Source: Ciona savignyi (taxonomy: Eukaryota; Chordata; Ascidiacea; Phlebobranchia; Cionidae). From it: a stretch of DNA of 64,000 nucleotides. The stretch spans positions 1,457,618 to 1,521,617 of the forward strand of contig CH003046.1 of assembly GCA_000149265.1 (NCBI GenBank), given 5' to 3'. Below are positions 1-13,729 of this stretch, in pieces. The notes below the pieces were generated by a model. The model did no database searches. It saw only the letters and a list, made by a program, of their open reading frames with translations, and had not been told where the DNA came from. Numbering within the stretch: position 1 is the first letter of the stretch; every line of letters begins with the position of its first letter. The position numbers and the translations under genes were made by a program.

Positions 1-245
1 CGCTAAGTTTTAATAGTTTAGTTTTATGTGGCTCACTTTTATGAGTTTAGTTGTATGGGGCTAAGTTTTACGAGTTTAGTTGTATGGGGCTCACTTTTAT
101 GAGTTTAGTTGTATGGGGCTAAGTTTTACGAGTTTAGTTGTATGGGGCTCACTTTTATGAGTTTAGTTGTATGGGGCTAAGTTTTACGAGTTTAGTTGTA
201 TGGGGCTCACTTTTATGAGTTTAGTTGTATGGGGCTAAGTTTTAC
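1..245. repeat. Tandem array of a 30-bp unit
   Basis: The unit reads approximately GGCTAAGTTTTACGAGTTTA plus TTGTATGG, and alternates with a sister 30-mer that has CTCACTTTTATGAG instead. The two alternate as a 60-bp higher-order repeat, about eight 30-mers in all. The array starts at or before the window edge. It lies in the intron after exon 16 of the RalGAP alpha gene. Copies near the left edge are more diverged than those in the middle. Confidence 0.9.
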
Positions 246-347
246 AACCTTATTTGTAACTTGTAATGGAGTTCATTGGAAATGATGCAAGGCTGTTATG
301 AAGTCATTCTCACACAATAAATATAACATAGTGTGAAAACATCTTAC

Positions 348-3300
348 TTGGAAGACGGGGCCAGCCAACCTCCCAGCAACAGTTTCGTATTTGTGGATCC
401 CGGGATCATCGAAGGTAGCTTCCTGCAGCATCACCCGCGTGATGTGGAGGAGAACCCTCAACAACTGCTGCCACGTCACTTCCGAGAGGAACACGTTCAT
501 CACCATGTACCGGTACAAGTTCAACACTCGCTTGCACACATCAACCTGGAAACAACACATTTTTGTTGATTTGTGTTGAAAAAAGAAACCGAGTCCTGTT
601 TGTGCCAAATTATATCTCATAATGCCAGATGAAAAATTATTAATTTTTTACCGGCAGCACATGAGTAAGTTGGTGATTAGGATATTGTTTAATTTAATTG
701 AGACATCTGCTAGGTGCATTTCTAATGACACAACCAAATATCTAGTGTGAGTTTCGAGTCCACCAATTTCAACTGACACCTTAAACTTTCTGATCTGGCT
801 GGGGGAGCTAACGCAATGTGTTTTTATTAACCCTTAAAAGGTCAGCTTTAAATTAACAAGATCTGAGCCGTGACAGTTACTGCAAGCAATCAGAGAGAAC
901 GTATCTTTTGTATAGGTAATATGTAACACACAAAACATAGATTAGAATGAGTTGTACTTGGGCTTGGACGAGTTTCGGGGCGTTTCTCGGAGGTTCCACA
1001 AGGAAGATGTGAGCTGAGTTGGTGATGAAAAGTTGGAGGGTGGTTTGACCTCCGGCTCTCACCTGGGGATAGATGGGGAACAATCATTTCCAGGGGTGTA
1101 AAGTGTATCACGTCAGGCATAAAATATGGTTGCATTTCAATGGTCGTGGATAACTGTCTAGACCACTTTATCTACAATAGACCGAATTTAAAACCATTTA
1201 ATATTTTTTTTTAGGATCTGGTGATCCAGCCTCTAACATGGAGTCTTATTGGGTAAAACACAATTAATTATTTTAGGTTATCATCAGGAAAATTGTCATT
1301 AGTTGTATAGCTTTATATGTGGTGCCATTTGCCATGATAAAATCAGTTAAACCAATGCTACCTATATATTAAAACGAACTCAACGTAAAATTTACAAATT
1401 GTGCAAATAAAGTATTACTTGATTATTAGTCTGGCAGCACTTCTAGTGATAATGTGCATGCTGATAAAGTGCAACTTACGTTCGAGTTAAGTGCTCTGTC
1501 GATAACTGGGTTTAGTTGACCCCTCATGTAGGAGACGTTGCGAAGAGAATTTGTTGATTTCTGCCGAGTCAGCTTTTCCTTCTCATCATTATCATCATCT
1601 GAGTTGATATCCTTCAACAAATTTCTTTAAGATTCCAAACATTTTACGAGTAAAAGTCAAAATCTACCAAAATTTTTGTTTTATATTGGAGTTTTGATAT
1701 TCATGTTTTATCATGATACAGTTATACAGGAGGATATTCATGTTTTATTGTGATTGGAAAAATACACTGGGCATTATCACACAGACAATCACCCGATTAC
1801 TTCTCGCTCATTAGGGTGTTATGGTACTTTATTAACTTTTTACCAAAATCTTACAAAATTGAATAAAAAGCTACCGCATCTAATGAGTGATGATCATACC
1901 TCTGTCTCTGGTTGTTCGTGGTCTGGGATTTCTTCCATGAAAACAGGGATATCGCCGTCCTGGTGGGAAATATTGAATGAACACGATGGAAGAAAGCACT
2001 GCTATGCTCACCTGTATCCATTCCTGGTACACCTTCACCACCCTTCTCATGGTCGGTACTTCAGTCAGGGGAAGCATGAATGTCTGTGAAGATACAACCA
2101 ATAGCATTTCCCTGCCAATATACAGCTGAGCTGGTACTACCAAAGCAACAACACACAACTTATTGGGTTGCAAACAATGATTATTCAGCTAATCAGTAGG
2201 TAGATTCATTAATTAAATCAAGCTGATCCATTAACATTATTTGCAAACAAGCTTGTAATATGAAGTCAAGGGAAATAGATTGATGAATAACATGCAGTAA
2301 AATTCAATACATATGTATATTGTATATGTTAATGTGGTTATAGTTATATTCATAAATTCTTGAGATTTTATTTAATAAAAAAACAGTAGTTTTACATTAT
2401 GACAATAAAAATAATAATAATAACCTGGGTGTTTATAACTCATTTGGTCAAGATAATCTACTTTAAACCAAAATCTCACACTTTAAGTGGATTGCTTTTA
2501 TTATAACTGAAATCAAATGGGATGTAGTAATCAGAGTAATTATAGATAAAAACGCAGTTGCAACAACTTAAAATGGGTACGAGGTATCTTAATAGTTAAT
2601 ACCCTCCTCTCCCAAATAATATGTTTTATCAGCAAGAAAACCCACCCCCATGTGCAAATAAAACAGAAAACTTTGCAAATAAACACATATTATCTGTAAG
2701 AAATTTATTACATACAAGAAAAACCTCATTTCCATGATAAAATTCCAAACCATCCTCACATTTTAACCCCTATCCACAGCAAGGAAACCTCGACCCACCA
2801 CAAATAAGGCTCCACCCCACACTTACCTGGCGAAACATCTCATGTACAATGTTGACGTTTTGTCGCGTTGAGTACAACACACTACGGACGAGTTCCTCCT
2901 CGGCCGACCCACTCGACTTGAGCTTGTCATCCAGGCTGGATACACTGGAGATGCTTGGCTCCTGTGAAAGTAAAGTTAGCAGAGACAAAAATCGGCGCTA
3001 GTATTGCATGCCGTGTGAGTAAGAAGTGGCGAACGCCATGCAAGTAATATTTACTCTTGAAAATAAAAAAATAACTAAGGTTTATCACTACTGTTTTCTA
3101 CTCAACTAGTTTATAGAGGAATAAAAAACAAATACATATGCTACCGTTTTTATTATACACATGGCGCATACGAATACTAAAGTATATGATACTTACAGCA
3201 GCCCCGAGCGAGTAAATTCTTACTCGCCCGAAATTTGATGGATTTTTGGCCCTGAGCTAGGCGGTGAAAGTTGGAATTAATTTATAGTAGTCCACACAAT

Positions 3301-6300
3301 ACCACTTGAGATCATGGTTTGATTAAATTATTAATAAATAAAAGCTCTTAGAGATATAAAACTAAATTGATACTGATCAAAAATCCGTTTTTTGTTAATA
3401 TTAACTGTTGCACAGACAAACATTTATATTTCTGAAATTTTAACAATGTCACATGATCAATTTCCTAATTTAGAATTTAATTCCTAAGATTTTAAATCCA
3501 TAGCATTTTCATGTAAGACCATAAAGGCACGTCATATTCTGATGCAGAACTGCTGTTGCGAAACTCCTTGTAAACATCACATCTTAATATCGCATACATT
3601 TTAACAATTTTTGTACTAAATTGGGTTTAATTAAAATTGGAATTTGATGTGATAGCGCTCTGCATTTGATGTGATGGCGCTTTTGGTTCAACTAAAAATG
3701 AATTTGATGTGATAGCGCACTGCATTTGATGTGATGGCGCTCTTGGTTCAACTAAAAATGAATTTGATGTGATAGCGCACTGCATTTGATGTGATGGCGC
3801 TCTTGGTTCAACTAAAAATGAATTTGATGTGATAGCGCACTGCATTTGATGTGATAGCGCTCTTGGTTCAACTAAAAATGAATTTGATGTGATAGCGCAC
3901 TGCATTTGATGTGATGGCGCTCTTGGTTCAACTAAAAATGAATTTGATGTGATAGCGCACTGCATTTGATGTGATAGCGCTCTTGGTTTAACTAAAAATG
4001 AATTTAATAGCGCTCTGCGTGGATGGGACAATGCAGTCCAGTGCAGTCCCATCCAAGACAATCCGGATAAATACCGGTTACCTTCTCTGTCAGGGTACTG
4101 GTGTTGGAGTTGGGTTCGTTGCCGAGTGTTTGAACTGATGTGACGCTGAGGTGTTGAGGGGTGAGACCAGAGGGGGTAGTTGGTTTGGAGTCGTTACCTT
4201 CCTTTCCTCCTTCCATGCTGGGAAGAGGGAGCGTTGTGTTTGGTTCATTCATTTACTATGTTGCCATGTTAGATTCCAGCGTTCGACTAGGTTTTTTTTA
4301 AAGTTAGCACAAAACCACTACAATAGCTCCGGTAACCCAATTTTGACATTAATCTACCAATTATCATTTATAAAGACAGTTGTTTTCCCCAGATATGGTT
4401 ACTGCTCCTACATCATCATGGGTTAAAATATTAGGTTTTATACTCTGGTAATGATGAGCACTTGATGTTATTACCATGGTGATTTTTTACACTATTTATC
4501 AGTAAAAGAACATTTAAACAAAATAAATACAGTTATTGAACAATCGCATTAGATAGCACAGTTAATGCAATGTCCATTATGTTAACTTAATGAAAATGTA
4601 CATAAACATTCAAATACTACCACTGCAAATACAGCATGCTGAACACAAAGAACTAAGCTACAAATGATCACAATTAATTAAACTTTTAACAAAAATGTTT
4701 ACTATTTAAATGATTGCACAAATATATAAACAAAAATAGTTGGCTTAAATGAATAAAGCGTAGTTTGATTTTTGATTGCTTGCAAAAAAGCTTAAATAAA
4801 AAGTTGCATAACCCGATTTAACAGCAATCAGGTGGCACTTTTCTAAAATATCGATGAAAATCTGGAGGTAATTTGTACATTGGTGATATTGTTGAAAGGA
4901 ACGGGTTTTGATGAGTAAACTACCTGACATTCAAGTTCAAATGTTGTTTAAGAACCTGAAGTTGCAAAGTTCGTACAGCAGATTCAACACTAAGGAAATA
5001 AGTTTGCAGAAAGCATTTGATCAAGCATGCAAATTTGGTTAAAATAAATTGAAGCAGTAAGTAAAACTGTAAAATTGTAATTAAATTTAATAATAATAAA
5101 AGGAAAAGAATTAACCGCTTTAATTAATTAATTTAACCACTTGTTAATTTAAACTTACATTGGGTTGTCTGGGAAGAAGCTTGTTTACAACAGATGATTT
5201 GTTGTATCCAGGGAAATATATGGACTAATAAATACTGTTGTGAACTTTAACATTTAGTGAAATAAAAAGACAACAACCACAGAGAAGAAAATTACAATCC
5301 ATTAAAATAAAACCTACTTTCTATACAGCAAACATGCTCTACAAATCAATACAAACAAAATTTAATTAATTTTGTTTCAACATTAAAGCATTAAGCTACA
5401 AACCAATGAGCAGCACAAGCAACTAAATCATCGGACCAGTTGCACAACATCACCTACACAATTGGAGTAGCGCTCTTCTCAAATCTTCCGGTGAATGCGA
5501 CGATCCACTTGATGATGCTGACTCTCGCTTGCAGCATGGAGCATCCGGATGCCACTTCGATCCGAGGATCAATCGATCCCGAGTCGGATACGTTGAGGAC
5601 GTAGTTCACTGATTCTCGAGGCTCCGGTAGGCCTGCATGGTGGGTTTAAAAAATTAGAAATACCAAACTATAAGGACTTCTTGCGACTGAACCCACGCAG
5701 GAAAATGATCTGCAAAGTCTGCATAGAATAGGTTTTCTGTCATTACAGACAATATTTAGAAACTTGCAGTTTAAAAAAACATTTTTTATATTTAGTTTAT
5801 TTTGTATACACTTGGCACTACAAAAAAGTTTTCGTGTAGAACTGCTACAGTATTTTTTACCACTGGGTTCGATATTTGGTTCATCAGACACTATCATACC
5901 ATAACCCCTCTTCCTTAACACAGAAGTAAAACTGAGTGCTTATTTAAAATTCTTTCAATGTGCATTTATAATTTTTTTAGGTTATTGGGGCCTTAAATAA
6001 AGATGGTAACATGTGGTATTATGGAGTGAAGGTCGTACTACACCACTGGCTTTAATGTCATGTATGCATATAATTGGTTTTTTAACCATATATTAATTTG
6101 TTAGCAAGTGACTAAGAGAGAGTAAGTAAAATTAAAGAATTTAAGTTTGATTAAATTTTTCTCATCCCAATATCATTAACGCTCCCTTTAATTGCTAGTG
6201 CATATTGGATAAAGTTAGACAGCCTAATCAATAGTGTCTACATTTCATCTTTAGATGTATTGAAACAAGACCTTTTGTTATTTTCAACTTTAGTAGAAAT

Positions 6301-9300
6301 TGGTAAGCTTTTAAAGCACGTTATCACAAAAACCCATTTTAAGACTTTGGCTTAATATGCTGTAAGCCTTTCTCGCTTCATTTCAATTCCAATTCAAAGT
6401 GAAATAGTTTTTACACAACGGAGTGAAGAACAATAGTGAAATCTCAACCAAAAACTTCATAATTTAATTACTAAGCGAACATGAGAATACAGAACTTCCA
6501 TTACCAATGGGGATAATATTTGATTGAGTAATTTGAAGAGCAAGTTTCAAACATATTGCTTTTAAAGAATTTTATACATAAAAATGATATTGAAAATTCA
6601 CATAAGAAAAATATATCTGATCGATAATAATATTAAATGTGATTAATAATAAAAAGGGGATTGTGGTTGTATTTTTAATATTTAAACTGACATATTTAAA
6701 CTTGTTTTGACTTCAAATTTTATACTTACACCATTTTCTTGCAGATGAATGAAAATGATAACTTTGTGAGAATATTGCATGAATTTGTAATAATGTCCAA
6801 GCAAACAACATAAAATCAATATAGAAAATTCCATTCGATTGAAGAAGAAATAATAAATCATGGCAAAACGTCTTAATATGATGTCATGTATTTGCTTAGG
6901 ATATTCATGTTTTATCCAAACGGGGCAACACTGGGCGATATTACACACCAATTATGACATTACCTCGTACTTTTTGTCAGATGGCCAGAGCTATTGCATT
7001 GTGTTGTATATAATTGAGATGTGTTTTCAGTTTTAGTTCAACCCAAGTTTTTACTTGCCCAAGGACAAACAAACTAACTAACGGCCAGTTTTGATCCCAC
7101 AACCTTTCAGTTGAAAGAGGATGTACTAACCTACCAAGCTTTTCGGTGGCTTTGTGCTTAATTGCAGTGACAAAATTACAAGTTACACACAAAAATGGTA
7201 AATCCAGATCATTGTGTCCCACCATACCGGTGTAGCTGATTTCAGTACAAGGTGATGGAATCCTTTGAAGATGGCAACAGAAAGACATAGTCCGTACCTG
7301 AACTGTCTGATCCCAAATGAAAAATACAAACTTACATAATGTGGTGTTGTATATGCTGGTGTTGAAATTGAAATCGGTAAACGCATGCGGCAGATAATAC
7401 TCCTTGAAGAGATCCCATAGAAAACTGAAGCATTCCGTTTCCATTCGATCGTTTTTCCATCTTAAAGCTTCCGACTGAAAATTATTATACATATCAATTT
7501 GTTTAATTTCAAAGATGGCTATAAAAGCCTAAAGCTTGAGTCTGTACTCTGTAGCTATTACTTAATGCTTATTATACAAGAGGTAAGGGGAACATCACAA
7601 AAAAATTGGACTCACAAGCACTGCTTTAAGACAATCAAGGTTTTTGGGTAATTAAAAATACAGTTACAATAAAAATACAGTAACAATACGAATACAGTAG
7701 CATTAAATAAAAAAACTATCAAAAACATTTTGCCATTATTTTTAAATAAAAAATCATTTGTTTCATGATTTATAAACGTTCTTTGTTGTACTTTGGTAAA
7801 ACTTTTGTGAGATTAACACCTTGGCAACCCTTATAGTTAAACTGCAACCCTATAAAGCTGCTCAATAATTATCATGCAAGGGGTGAGATGGAGGTCACTT
7901 GTGTTTAACCACAAGGCGGAAAATTAAAAAACTAGGAATCGCCACAACCAGGTTACTAGGACTATTCCAGTGTGTATATGTTACAGGGAAACTTATTCAA
8001 ACCAATCTATTCCGCTTGGATCAATCAATGTTCATTATTGCTTCCAAATAAACTTAACCGCTGGGTATGGTTAACCGATTTAGAATATTGGGTCTACATA
8101 GTTTTACAAATTGCAGAGTATTTCCCAGGGCTGGGCATCAGTTAATGGTTAACTGTTTAACAGATTTGTCACTAGTTAAAACAATTAAGGTTAAAGTTAA
8201 CAGATTTGTGAGGATACCAAACAAAAAAACAGTCACCTACAGTCCTACATCGAAAACGTTTTACCAAGATTGTTCAACTCTGCTATTGTATTATAATATC
8301 TAACGCTCTTGAATACAAATCAATGTTTAATTGAAGTGATTTCAGTGGGGACTATAATTTTTAACTGACAAAGCAATTGCCAAGATATGGATAACCATCA
8401 CAATTTTTTCTGATCAGTTAACCATTTTTATAAACGGGGTACATAAACACAGCTCCAAATTTACAGTTTGATTTTATAAAAACTAAAAAAGCATAGTCAT
8501 AAATATATGTTACAAATAAAGTCTAGTGGTTAAGTGTGTCGCCTTTCATCCGAAGGGTTGCAGATTCGAAACTGGTTGCTTGCGAGTCAGTTGTGTCCTT
8601 GAGGAAGGCACTTTAACAGTCATTGCCTAAACCCAGAAAATTAATAGGATCTACCAAATGGAAGGAACATGTGAATCATATACAACACAGTGCAATAGCT
8701 ACGGTAACCCGACGGTGGGCGCGATGTGATCTGAGGATTGCCCATGTGTTAGCCCCCTTGGTTTTCCCATTCCCGTGAATAAACATAATTATTCTATCCT
8801 AAATCTTTTTTAATGTGGAATTGTTGAAATTACATAAAAAATTATCTCACCTTTAAGACCATGAACTCCAACAGAGAATCAAGAAAATATTTTGTCAGGT
8901 CAAGAGGAACTTTCTCACCAGAAGGGGGCGGTACAAGGCACATGATTTCAACTTGGTGAACTCCATCTGCAAAAAATTGCAAATCAAACTTTGTCACGTA
9001 AGCCCTGGTTGAACAATGGTGGCATAGCCATCTCTTTTAGTTTTTCCATGTGTACAAAATTTAAATATTAAATTGTTATATCAATAAGCTGTTTTAAAAA
9101 AGGAGCTAGCCGCTTTTTGGCCATGATCTATAAGCCACACTTACATTCTTCATTGACAGGCATGTTCAGGAGGTATTCCAGACTATACTGCTTGCCATCG
9201 GCAGAAGTTGGCAGTGGAAAACCTGGCACCAGGCATGAATAGAGAAGAAGGGTCTTTGATAGCGAGTTCCCGCGTAAAGCTCGCAACCAAAGCAGGAAGA

Positions 9301-11082
9301 AGTGAATACCCTCTCGCCTTACCTGCGTAATTTCCCATATTATACTCATTATACTGCCGTCAAACATAACAATGGCAAGCTAAGGAGTGCTGCCTTATTG
9401 ATTTATATGCAGAAATAAAATATTTTGGAATAAGCATATCTACCGAATAAACTAGTTGGAAGAGTTTCACAAGATACATTTTATGCCATAAAGTATTCCC
9501 CTTTACCTATTCTCCACAGAAATAAAAGTCAAAAGCACTTAACATTTGAAGAAATAACACTGGGTATATTTGTGTAGCAAATATTATCTGAATACACCTT
9601 ATAAACCTTATGACGTTTAGAGACTTTATGCCTCAATGTCAATGTCTGTTTCTTTTAAATTGAAAACAACTCTTTATAAACAATGCTGGAAAAATAGAAT
9701 CCACATAGCAATTTCAGTCCATCGTCTTATTCAAAATGACATAAACAACAAAGAAATACTTGTTCACCTATCAAGGTCTACTTACTTTTAAAGAATTTTG
9801 TGAATGAAGTAATCTTTTTATAACAGTGTCTGCAACATAAGAAGTTTTAGTAGAGTAGATACAAATAATAGTAAGATTACTTACCTATGCTGTGGTATTG
9901 CCATCTCTGGTGGACCAATTCGGGCAGGTTGATTAATATTTGCTGGAATATATTCATGACATAAGACATCTTAAAAGTTGTACATGAGTAGGAACATAGC
10001 AGATGCAAGAACTTACCTCAAATATTGCAAGTATCGCATCTAATTCTTCTCTTTGAGCACGATGAGCTGTAAAATAAATACCAATTTCAAAATATGCTTT
10101 ATAGACAATGTACCGTACTTATGAAAATTTAGTCACTAGTTTTTGCAAATGTGGGCATAAGCTATTCTGACGATTCCCAACATGTGTTTTCTTTCACACC
10201 GATAAACACGAGTATCATATCCGGTAGCATTAAAAATTAATGAAAAGTTGTGATGTTTGTTGATGCTTCATTGTTCCATCAAATACCAATGGGATTAAGC
10301 AGAGGGCTGTATATGCCTTGCTCAGAAAAATAACTCATGTATCCCCTCTATCAGGGACTTTGATCAAAGGAACACCTAGTAAGGCGTATAACATAAAACT
10401 AGTAACACATATTGTACTGAGTACTTACATCCTTTCAAGCGAAGATTTGTTTCGGCAAGTAGGAAATTCTCGAAAAACACAAAGTAGATATGAGAGTAAT
10501 GAAGTTGGAATAATGATTGGATCTCAAAAATTGTGCTGTTTTCTGAAATATACATAAAACAATTAGCCCAAGTGCTGGAACAAACAAAATGCCCAATCAA
10601 AGAATTAATATTGAAACTTGGAAAAAGTTTTATAGAGTTTGGTATTATTTATTAAGTAATAAGATTAAAACTAGTATAAAATTACCTTTAATTAAAATAC
10701 TACAACAAAAATATGACATTTCTAAAATTGAATAGCCTCTACTGGTACTTAAAGCTTTAAAGTCATAGGACTGCCATTTTACTGTTTGTGTCTTATCGTC
10801 CAATTTACAATATACTGGCATGTGCAGGTGTTATGGTGTCATAAGCTAAGTAATGCATCTCATACTAACAATATTTTGGTTTAGTTATTATTTATACAAA
10901 ATAGAAATCAATTCAGTCCACACTATTATTACTGCAACTTGCAATATGCCGGTACCCAACCCACCAATTATGTTTTTAAGGTGTTTTAATCTCGTAACCA
11001 CATCTTTCTTGGGGTCAAGCAGTTTTTGGATTGATTTCTTGACCGCCCCCTCTCCTTGTGGCTGTCTGTGGATTTTAAACAT
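348..11082 (-). CDS. RALGAPA1: RalGAP alpha subunit, N-terminal part (partial gene, 16 exons)
   Basis: Catalytic-subunit family of the Ral GTPase-activating complex (alpha plus beta), which switches off RalA/RalB. Exons, 5' to 3': 11082-10965, 10542-10429, 10066-10017, 9942-9885, 9829-9786, 9322-9145, 8966-8851, 7474-7336, 5632-5458, 4217-4082, 2961-2827, 2083-2012, 1959-1900, 1611-1480, 1062-958, 545-348. Joined they give 610 codons in one open frame with consistent phases. The protein is collinear with the vertebrate alpha1/alpha2 N-terminus: [20 protein letters not shown] in exon 1, [10 protein letters not shown] in exon 2, QREELDAIL in exon 3, [12 protein letters not shown] in exon 6, NSNTSTLTE in exon 10, [10 protein letters not shown] in exon 12, [12 protein letters not shown] and [10 protein letters not shown] in exon 16. 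The first ATG aligns with the vertebrate start. The C-terminal RapGAP-type domain lies beyond the left edge. Weaker boundaries are the donor of exon 9 (GTAGGT) and the acceptor of exon 14. Whether this is an alpha1 or alpha2 orthologue, or a single pre-duplication gene, cannot be told here. Confidence 0.88.
3640..4016. repeat. Six-copy tandem array of a 60-bp unit in a RalGAP alpha intron
   Basis: The unit contains two related half-motifs, AATTTGATGTGATAGCGC and CATTTGATGTGATGGCGC, followed by TCTTGGTTCAACTAAAAATG. Copies are nearly identical, differing by single bases (GATGG versus GATAG, CTTTTGG versus CTCTTGG), so the array is young. Because 60 is a multiple of three, one minus-strand frame stays open across all copies and would encode a 20-residue repeat. 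That frame has no homology I recognise and the array sits about 65 bases downstream of the splice donor of exon 10. Confidence 0.92.
8516..8805 (+). mobile_element. tRNA-derived SINE copy in a RalGAP alpha intron
   Basis: The left end carries a box A-like stretch (GTCTAGTGGTTAAGTG) and a box B-like stretch (GGTTGCAGATTCGAAAC) at tRNA-like spacing. The body holds the conserved blocks CACTTTAACAGTCATTGCC, TACAACACAGTGCAATAGCT and ACCCGACGGTGGGCGCGA. The right end is AATAAACATAATTATTCTATCC. It is one of more than fifteen copies in the window and lies antisense to the host gene. Confidence 0.8.
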
Positions 11083-12577
11083 TTTCTTCGTATCAACTTC
11101 CCAAGAAGATCTTTTCCATTATTTTTCCCAGAGGACCAAGTATGATATTTCCAAGGTTCCAAGAGTTTCACTTCACAGACTGTGTTCTCACCACGTTAAG
11201 TACAGCAATTTGTTGGATGGTAAATACTCCAATTAGAAGGGTTTAGCATGAGAAAGTTAAGTAAAATTTCAAAATCTTAAGTTGTCGTTTAATCTGGTTA
11301 TGGTTGAAGGTGAATAAATACAACTGTAAATAAGGCTACACCTATACTACTCTCCAAGTCTGACTGTTTATCTGGGTAGTGTATCAACCAGATACCTAAT
11401 AGGCAAAGGGATTAAAGTCTGTTGCCAGCTGGTCAGCTGTGTGCCTAAGCAAGTTACTTAGCTGATATTACTTAAACCCATTAATTATATCTATTTTTTA
11501 TGTTTTTACTTTAAAAGGCAGTAGCTTTACCACAAGGGGTTGACTCTGGTGGCTTTTATTATGCTTTATTTTATTTAATTATTAGGCTAATATTTTATTT
11601 AATTGGTTTAGCTATAATTTTTATACCGCTAACGCTAACAGTATTGCAGTGTTGTACGTTGCTGGTTTTAGTCAATGACCGCCAAGTACTTTAATAAAGG
11701 CCACAACCGAATAGTCACTGTAAGTTTAATGGCAGATTAAGCATACAAGTTTTACAACTTTGAAATTTGTTTAATAGTTTTCATACTTCATCTGTTTAAT
11801 AGTTTTCATAGTTCATCAAGATACAGGTAATTACGTTGGCGCTAAGTTGGTACAAAAAAACGAATCTTGCAATTGGGTATCGCAATCTAGACATAAAACA
11901 TATATCTAAAGGTGAATGTGATCCAAAATGAAATATGGGAATTCTAACTTTGATTAAAAATGCATTGGAGACAAGCCTCCATCTTATCAACAAACTTCTA
12001 CAGCCTCAACAAAATCATCAACTCAGCTGTTTGCACTTCTTTACTGGGACTTTTTTCGCATTTTAAACTCTATTTTGAGAGACTAAATTTAAGAGAAATT
12101 TGTCTGCAGTCTTATTCTTCGATCGCCGGCCGGTTCAGTATAGAACCAATCAAAGAGACTATATCACTATAACAATATAGTCGCTTTAAACGTATAATAT
12201 AAATACTTTGTCTAATCATTTTTTTGTCTAATCCATTGAACCATAGGGATCGCCCAAATGTGTCATTTGTATCCCGGCGGGTCATGGATTGCGTTGAAGG
12301 ATTTATTCACGGTTACCGTCGTATGTTCAGTTGCCGAATCTATTACAATGTTATGTTTAGTTTATTGTTTTGCTTCTTATTTACGGTAATAAAGAAAATA
12401 TCAATGTTAAAACAAGAAACAACGGTAAAACTAAGTAGTTAAAACACGTCAGCTTAATGCACATAATACGACATCAGAAAAAGCATAGGCTACATACGTG
12501 GTCTAAATAAATTTACTTAGTTCAATGGTTATAGAGCTTTGCAAAGGTAAGAAAAAAACGCGACCAAGTACTAAGAA

Positions 12578-12868
12578 GGATAGGATTTTTAAGTTTATTC
12601 CCGTGAATGTGAAACCAAGGGGGTTAACACACGGGCAATCGTCAGACTATCTCGCGCCCACCATCGGGTTACCGGAGCTATGGCAGTGTGTTGTGTATGA
12701 TTCGCACGTTCCTGGAATTTGGTAAAACCTATTAATCTGCTGGGTTCAGGCAATGGCCATTAATTGACTTGCCCGAGGACACAACCGACTAGCTAGCGCC
12801 CAGTTTCGCACCAGCAACCCATCGGATAAAGGTCGACGTACTCAACCACTAGACTAATCTGTCGGACG
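12578..12868 (-). mobile_element. tRNA-derived SINE, minus orientation
   Basis: Read on the minus strand it runs from a tRNA-like head near 12866 to a GGATAGGAT-type tail at 12578. Diagnostic blocks on the plus strand are AACCAAGGGGGTTAACACAC, GGGCAATCGTCAGACTATCT, GTTACCGGAGCTATGGCAGT and GACACAACCGACTAGCTAGC. It is complete but diverged by a handful of substitutions from the copies at 46757 and 58377. Confidence 0.85.
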
Positions 12869-13304
12869 AAGCGAGCCATCTTTAAGGTTACGTGATGCGT
12901 GTGTTGTTTATTGTAAGACATTGCTATATTATACTGTTTTACTTTAACGCCTATGATTTATTTTGCAATGACAACGAATATCAAACAAAAATAAGGATCG
13001 CCGTTCTTTATCGAACATAATAGTAATAAAACAACCAGAAATCGAAAAGGTCGACATTGTCGTTATACATCTTTCCCGATTTAATACTGCCAAGAAATTT
13101 GCTTTTAAACAAAAAATAGAAACACATCGTTTACATTTTTGGAACATTAGTATTTTATTAACAATACACAAAAAAAGTTTAGTTTCTCGGCGAAGTGGGG
13201 TGCTGTAGGATATCGGGTGGATCAATGATCACACAAAAAGTGATTCTTATGATTATTTGGTAGACTTGGATCGGAGAAGTATGACGGGTGTTGTTCAGGT
13301 GAGG

Positions 13305-13415
13305 TTTTACTCAGTTTCAAACCCATGATGGCTTGTTGCTAAGACCGTTTTGCCGGTATAGGTATCGGTCGCCTTAATCATTCGGCCAAAAGCCGTATAC
13401 ACGTCTGCCGGGTGT
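13305..13415 (-). mobile_element. Fragment of a second tRNA-headed SINE family
   Basis: On the minus strand the segment contains GGCCGAATGATTAAGGCGAC near one end and a degraded GTTTGAAAC box B-like motif near the other. Together these resemble a class II tRNA (Ser/Leu type, long variable arm). Related segments lie at 57676-57785 (plus) and 60570-60680 (minus). It differs from the abundant SINE in lacking the GGGGGTTAACACACGGGC block. Confidence 0.5.
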
Positions 13416-13435
13416 CTGTATCCTATTTTCCCCGC

Positions 13436-13729
13436 CTGTTGGTCTAGCGGTTAAGTGGGTCGCCTTTCAATGGAAAGGTTGCAGGTGCGAAACTGGTCGC
13501 TAGCTAGTCGGTTGTTTCCTTGGGCACGGCACTTTACGGACGTTGCCTGAACCCAGCGGATTAATGGGTTCTACAAAATTGAAGGAACGTGTCTATCTAT
13601 ACAACACACTGCAATAGCTCCGGTAACCCGACGATGGGCGCGAGGTGATCTGACGATTGTCCGTGTTTTAACCCCCTTGGTTTTCCATTTACGGGGATAA
13701 ACATGAATGTCCTAGCCTATCCTATCCTT
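13436..13729 (+). mobile_element. tRNA-derived SINE, near full length
   Basis: This is one of the best copies for reading the structure. Box A-like TTGGTCTAGCGGTTAAGTG lies at the left end and box B-like GGTTGCAGGTGCGAAACTGG follows. Then come the body blocks GTTGCCTGAACCCAGCGG, TACAACACACTGCAATAGCT and CCGACGATGGGCGCGAGGTG, and the tail GATAAACATGAATGTCC with repeats of TATCC. The tRNA-like head without an intact acceptor stem marks it as a SINE rather than a tRNA gene. Confidence 0.88.

Noticed and set aside
3627..4061. 144-codon minus-strand open frame
   Set aside because: It is made almost entirely of the 60-bp tandem array, so its length follows from the repeat unit being a multiple of three. 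It does not fit the splice phases of the RalGAP alpha gene.
8126..8300. Possible hAT element starting CAGGGCTGGGCATCAG
   Set aside because: The start resembles a hAT terminus, but I could not find the matching inverted end or a target-site duplication.
10853..11236. 127-codon plus-strand open frame
   Set aside because: It is antisense to exon 1 of the RalGAP alpha gene, which matches the vertebrate N-terminus in frame and phase.
13436..13510. tRNA gene suggested by box A and box B motifs
   Set aside because: The acceptor stem and anticodon arm do not pair, and the same head recurs in many dispersed copies with a common body, as expected for a SINE.
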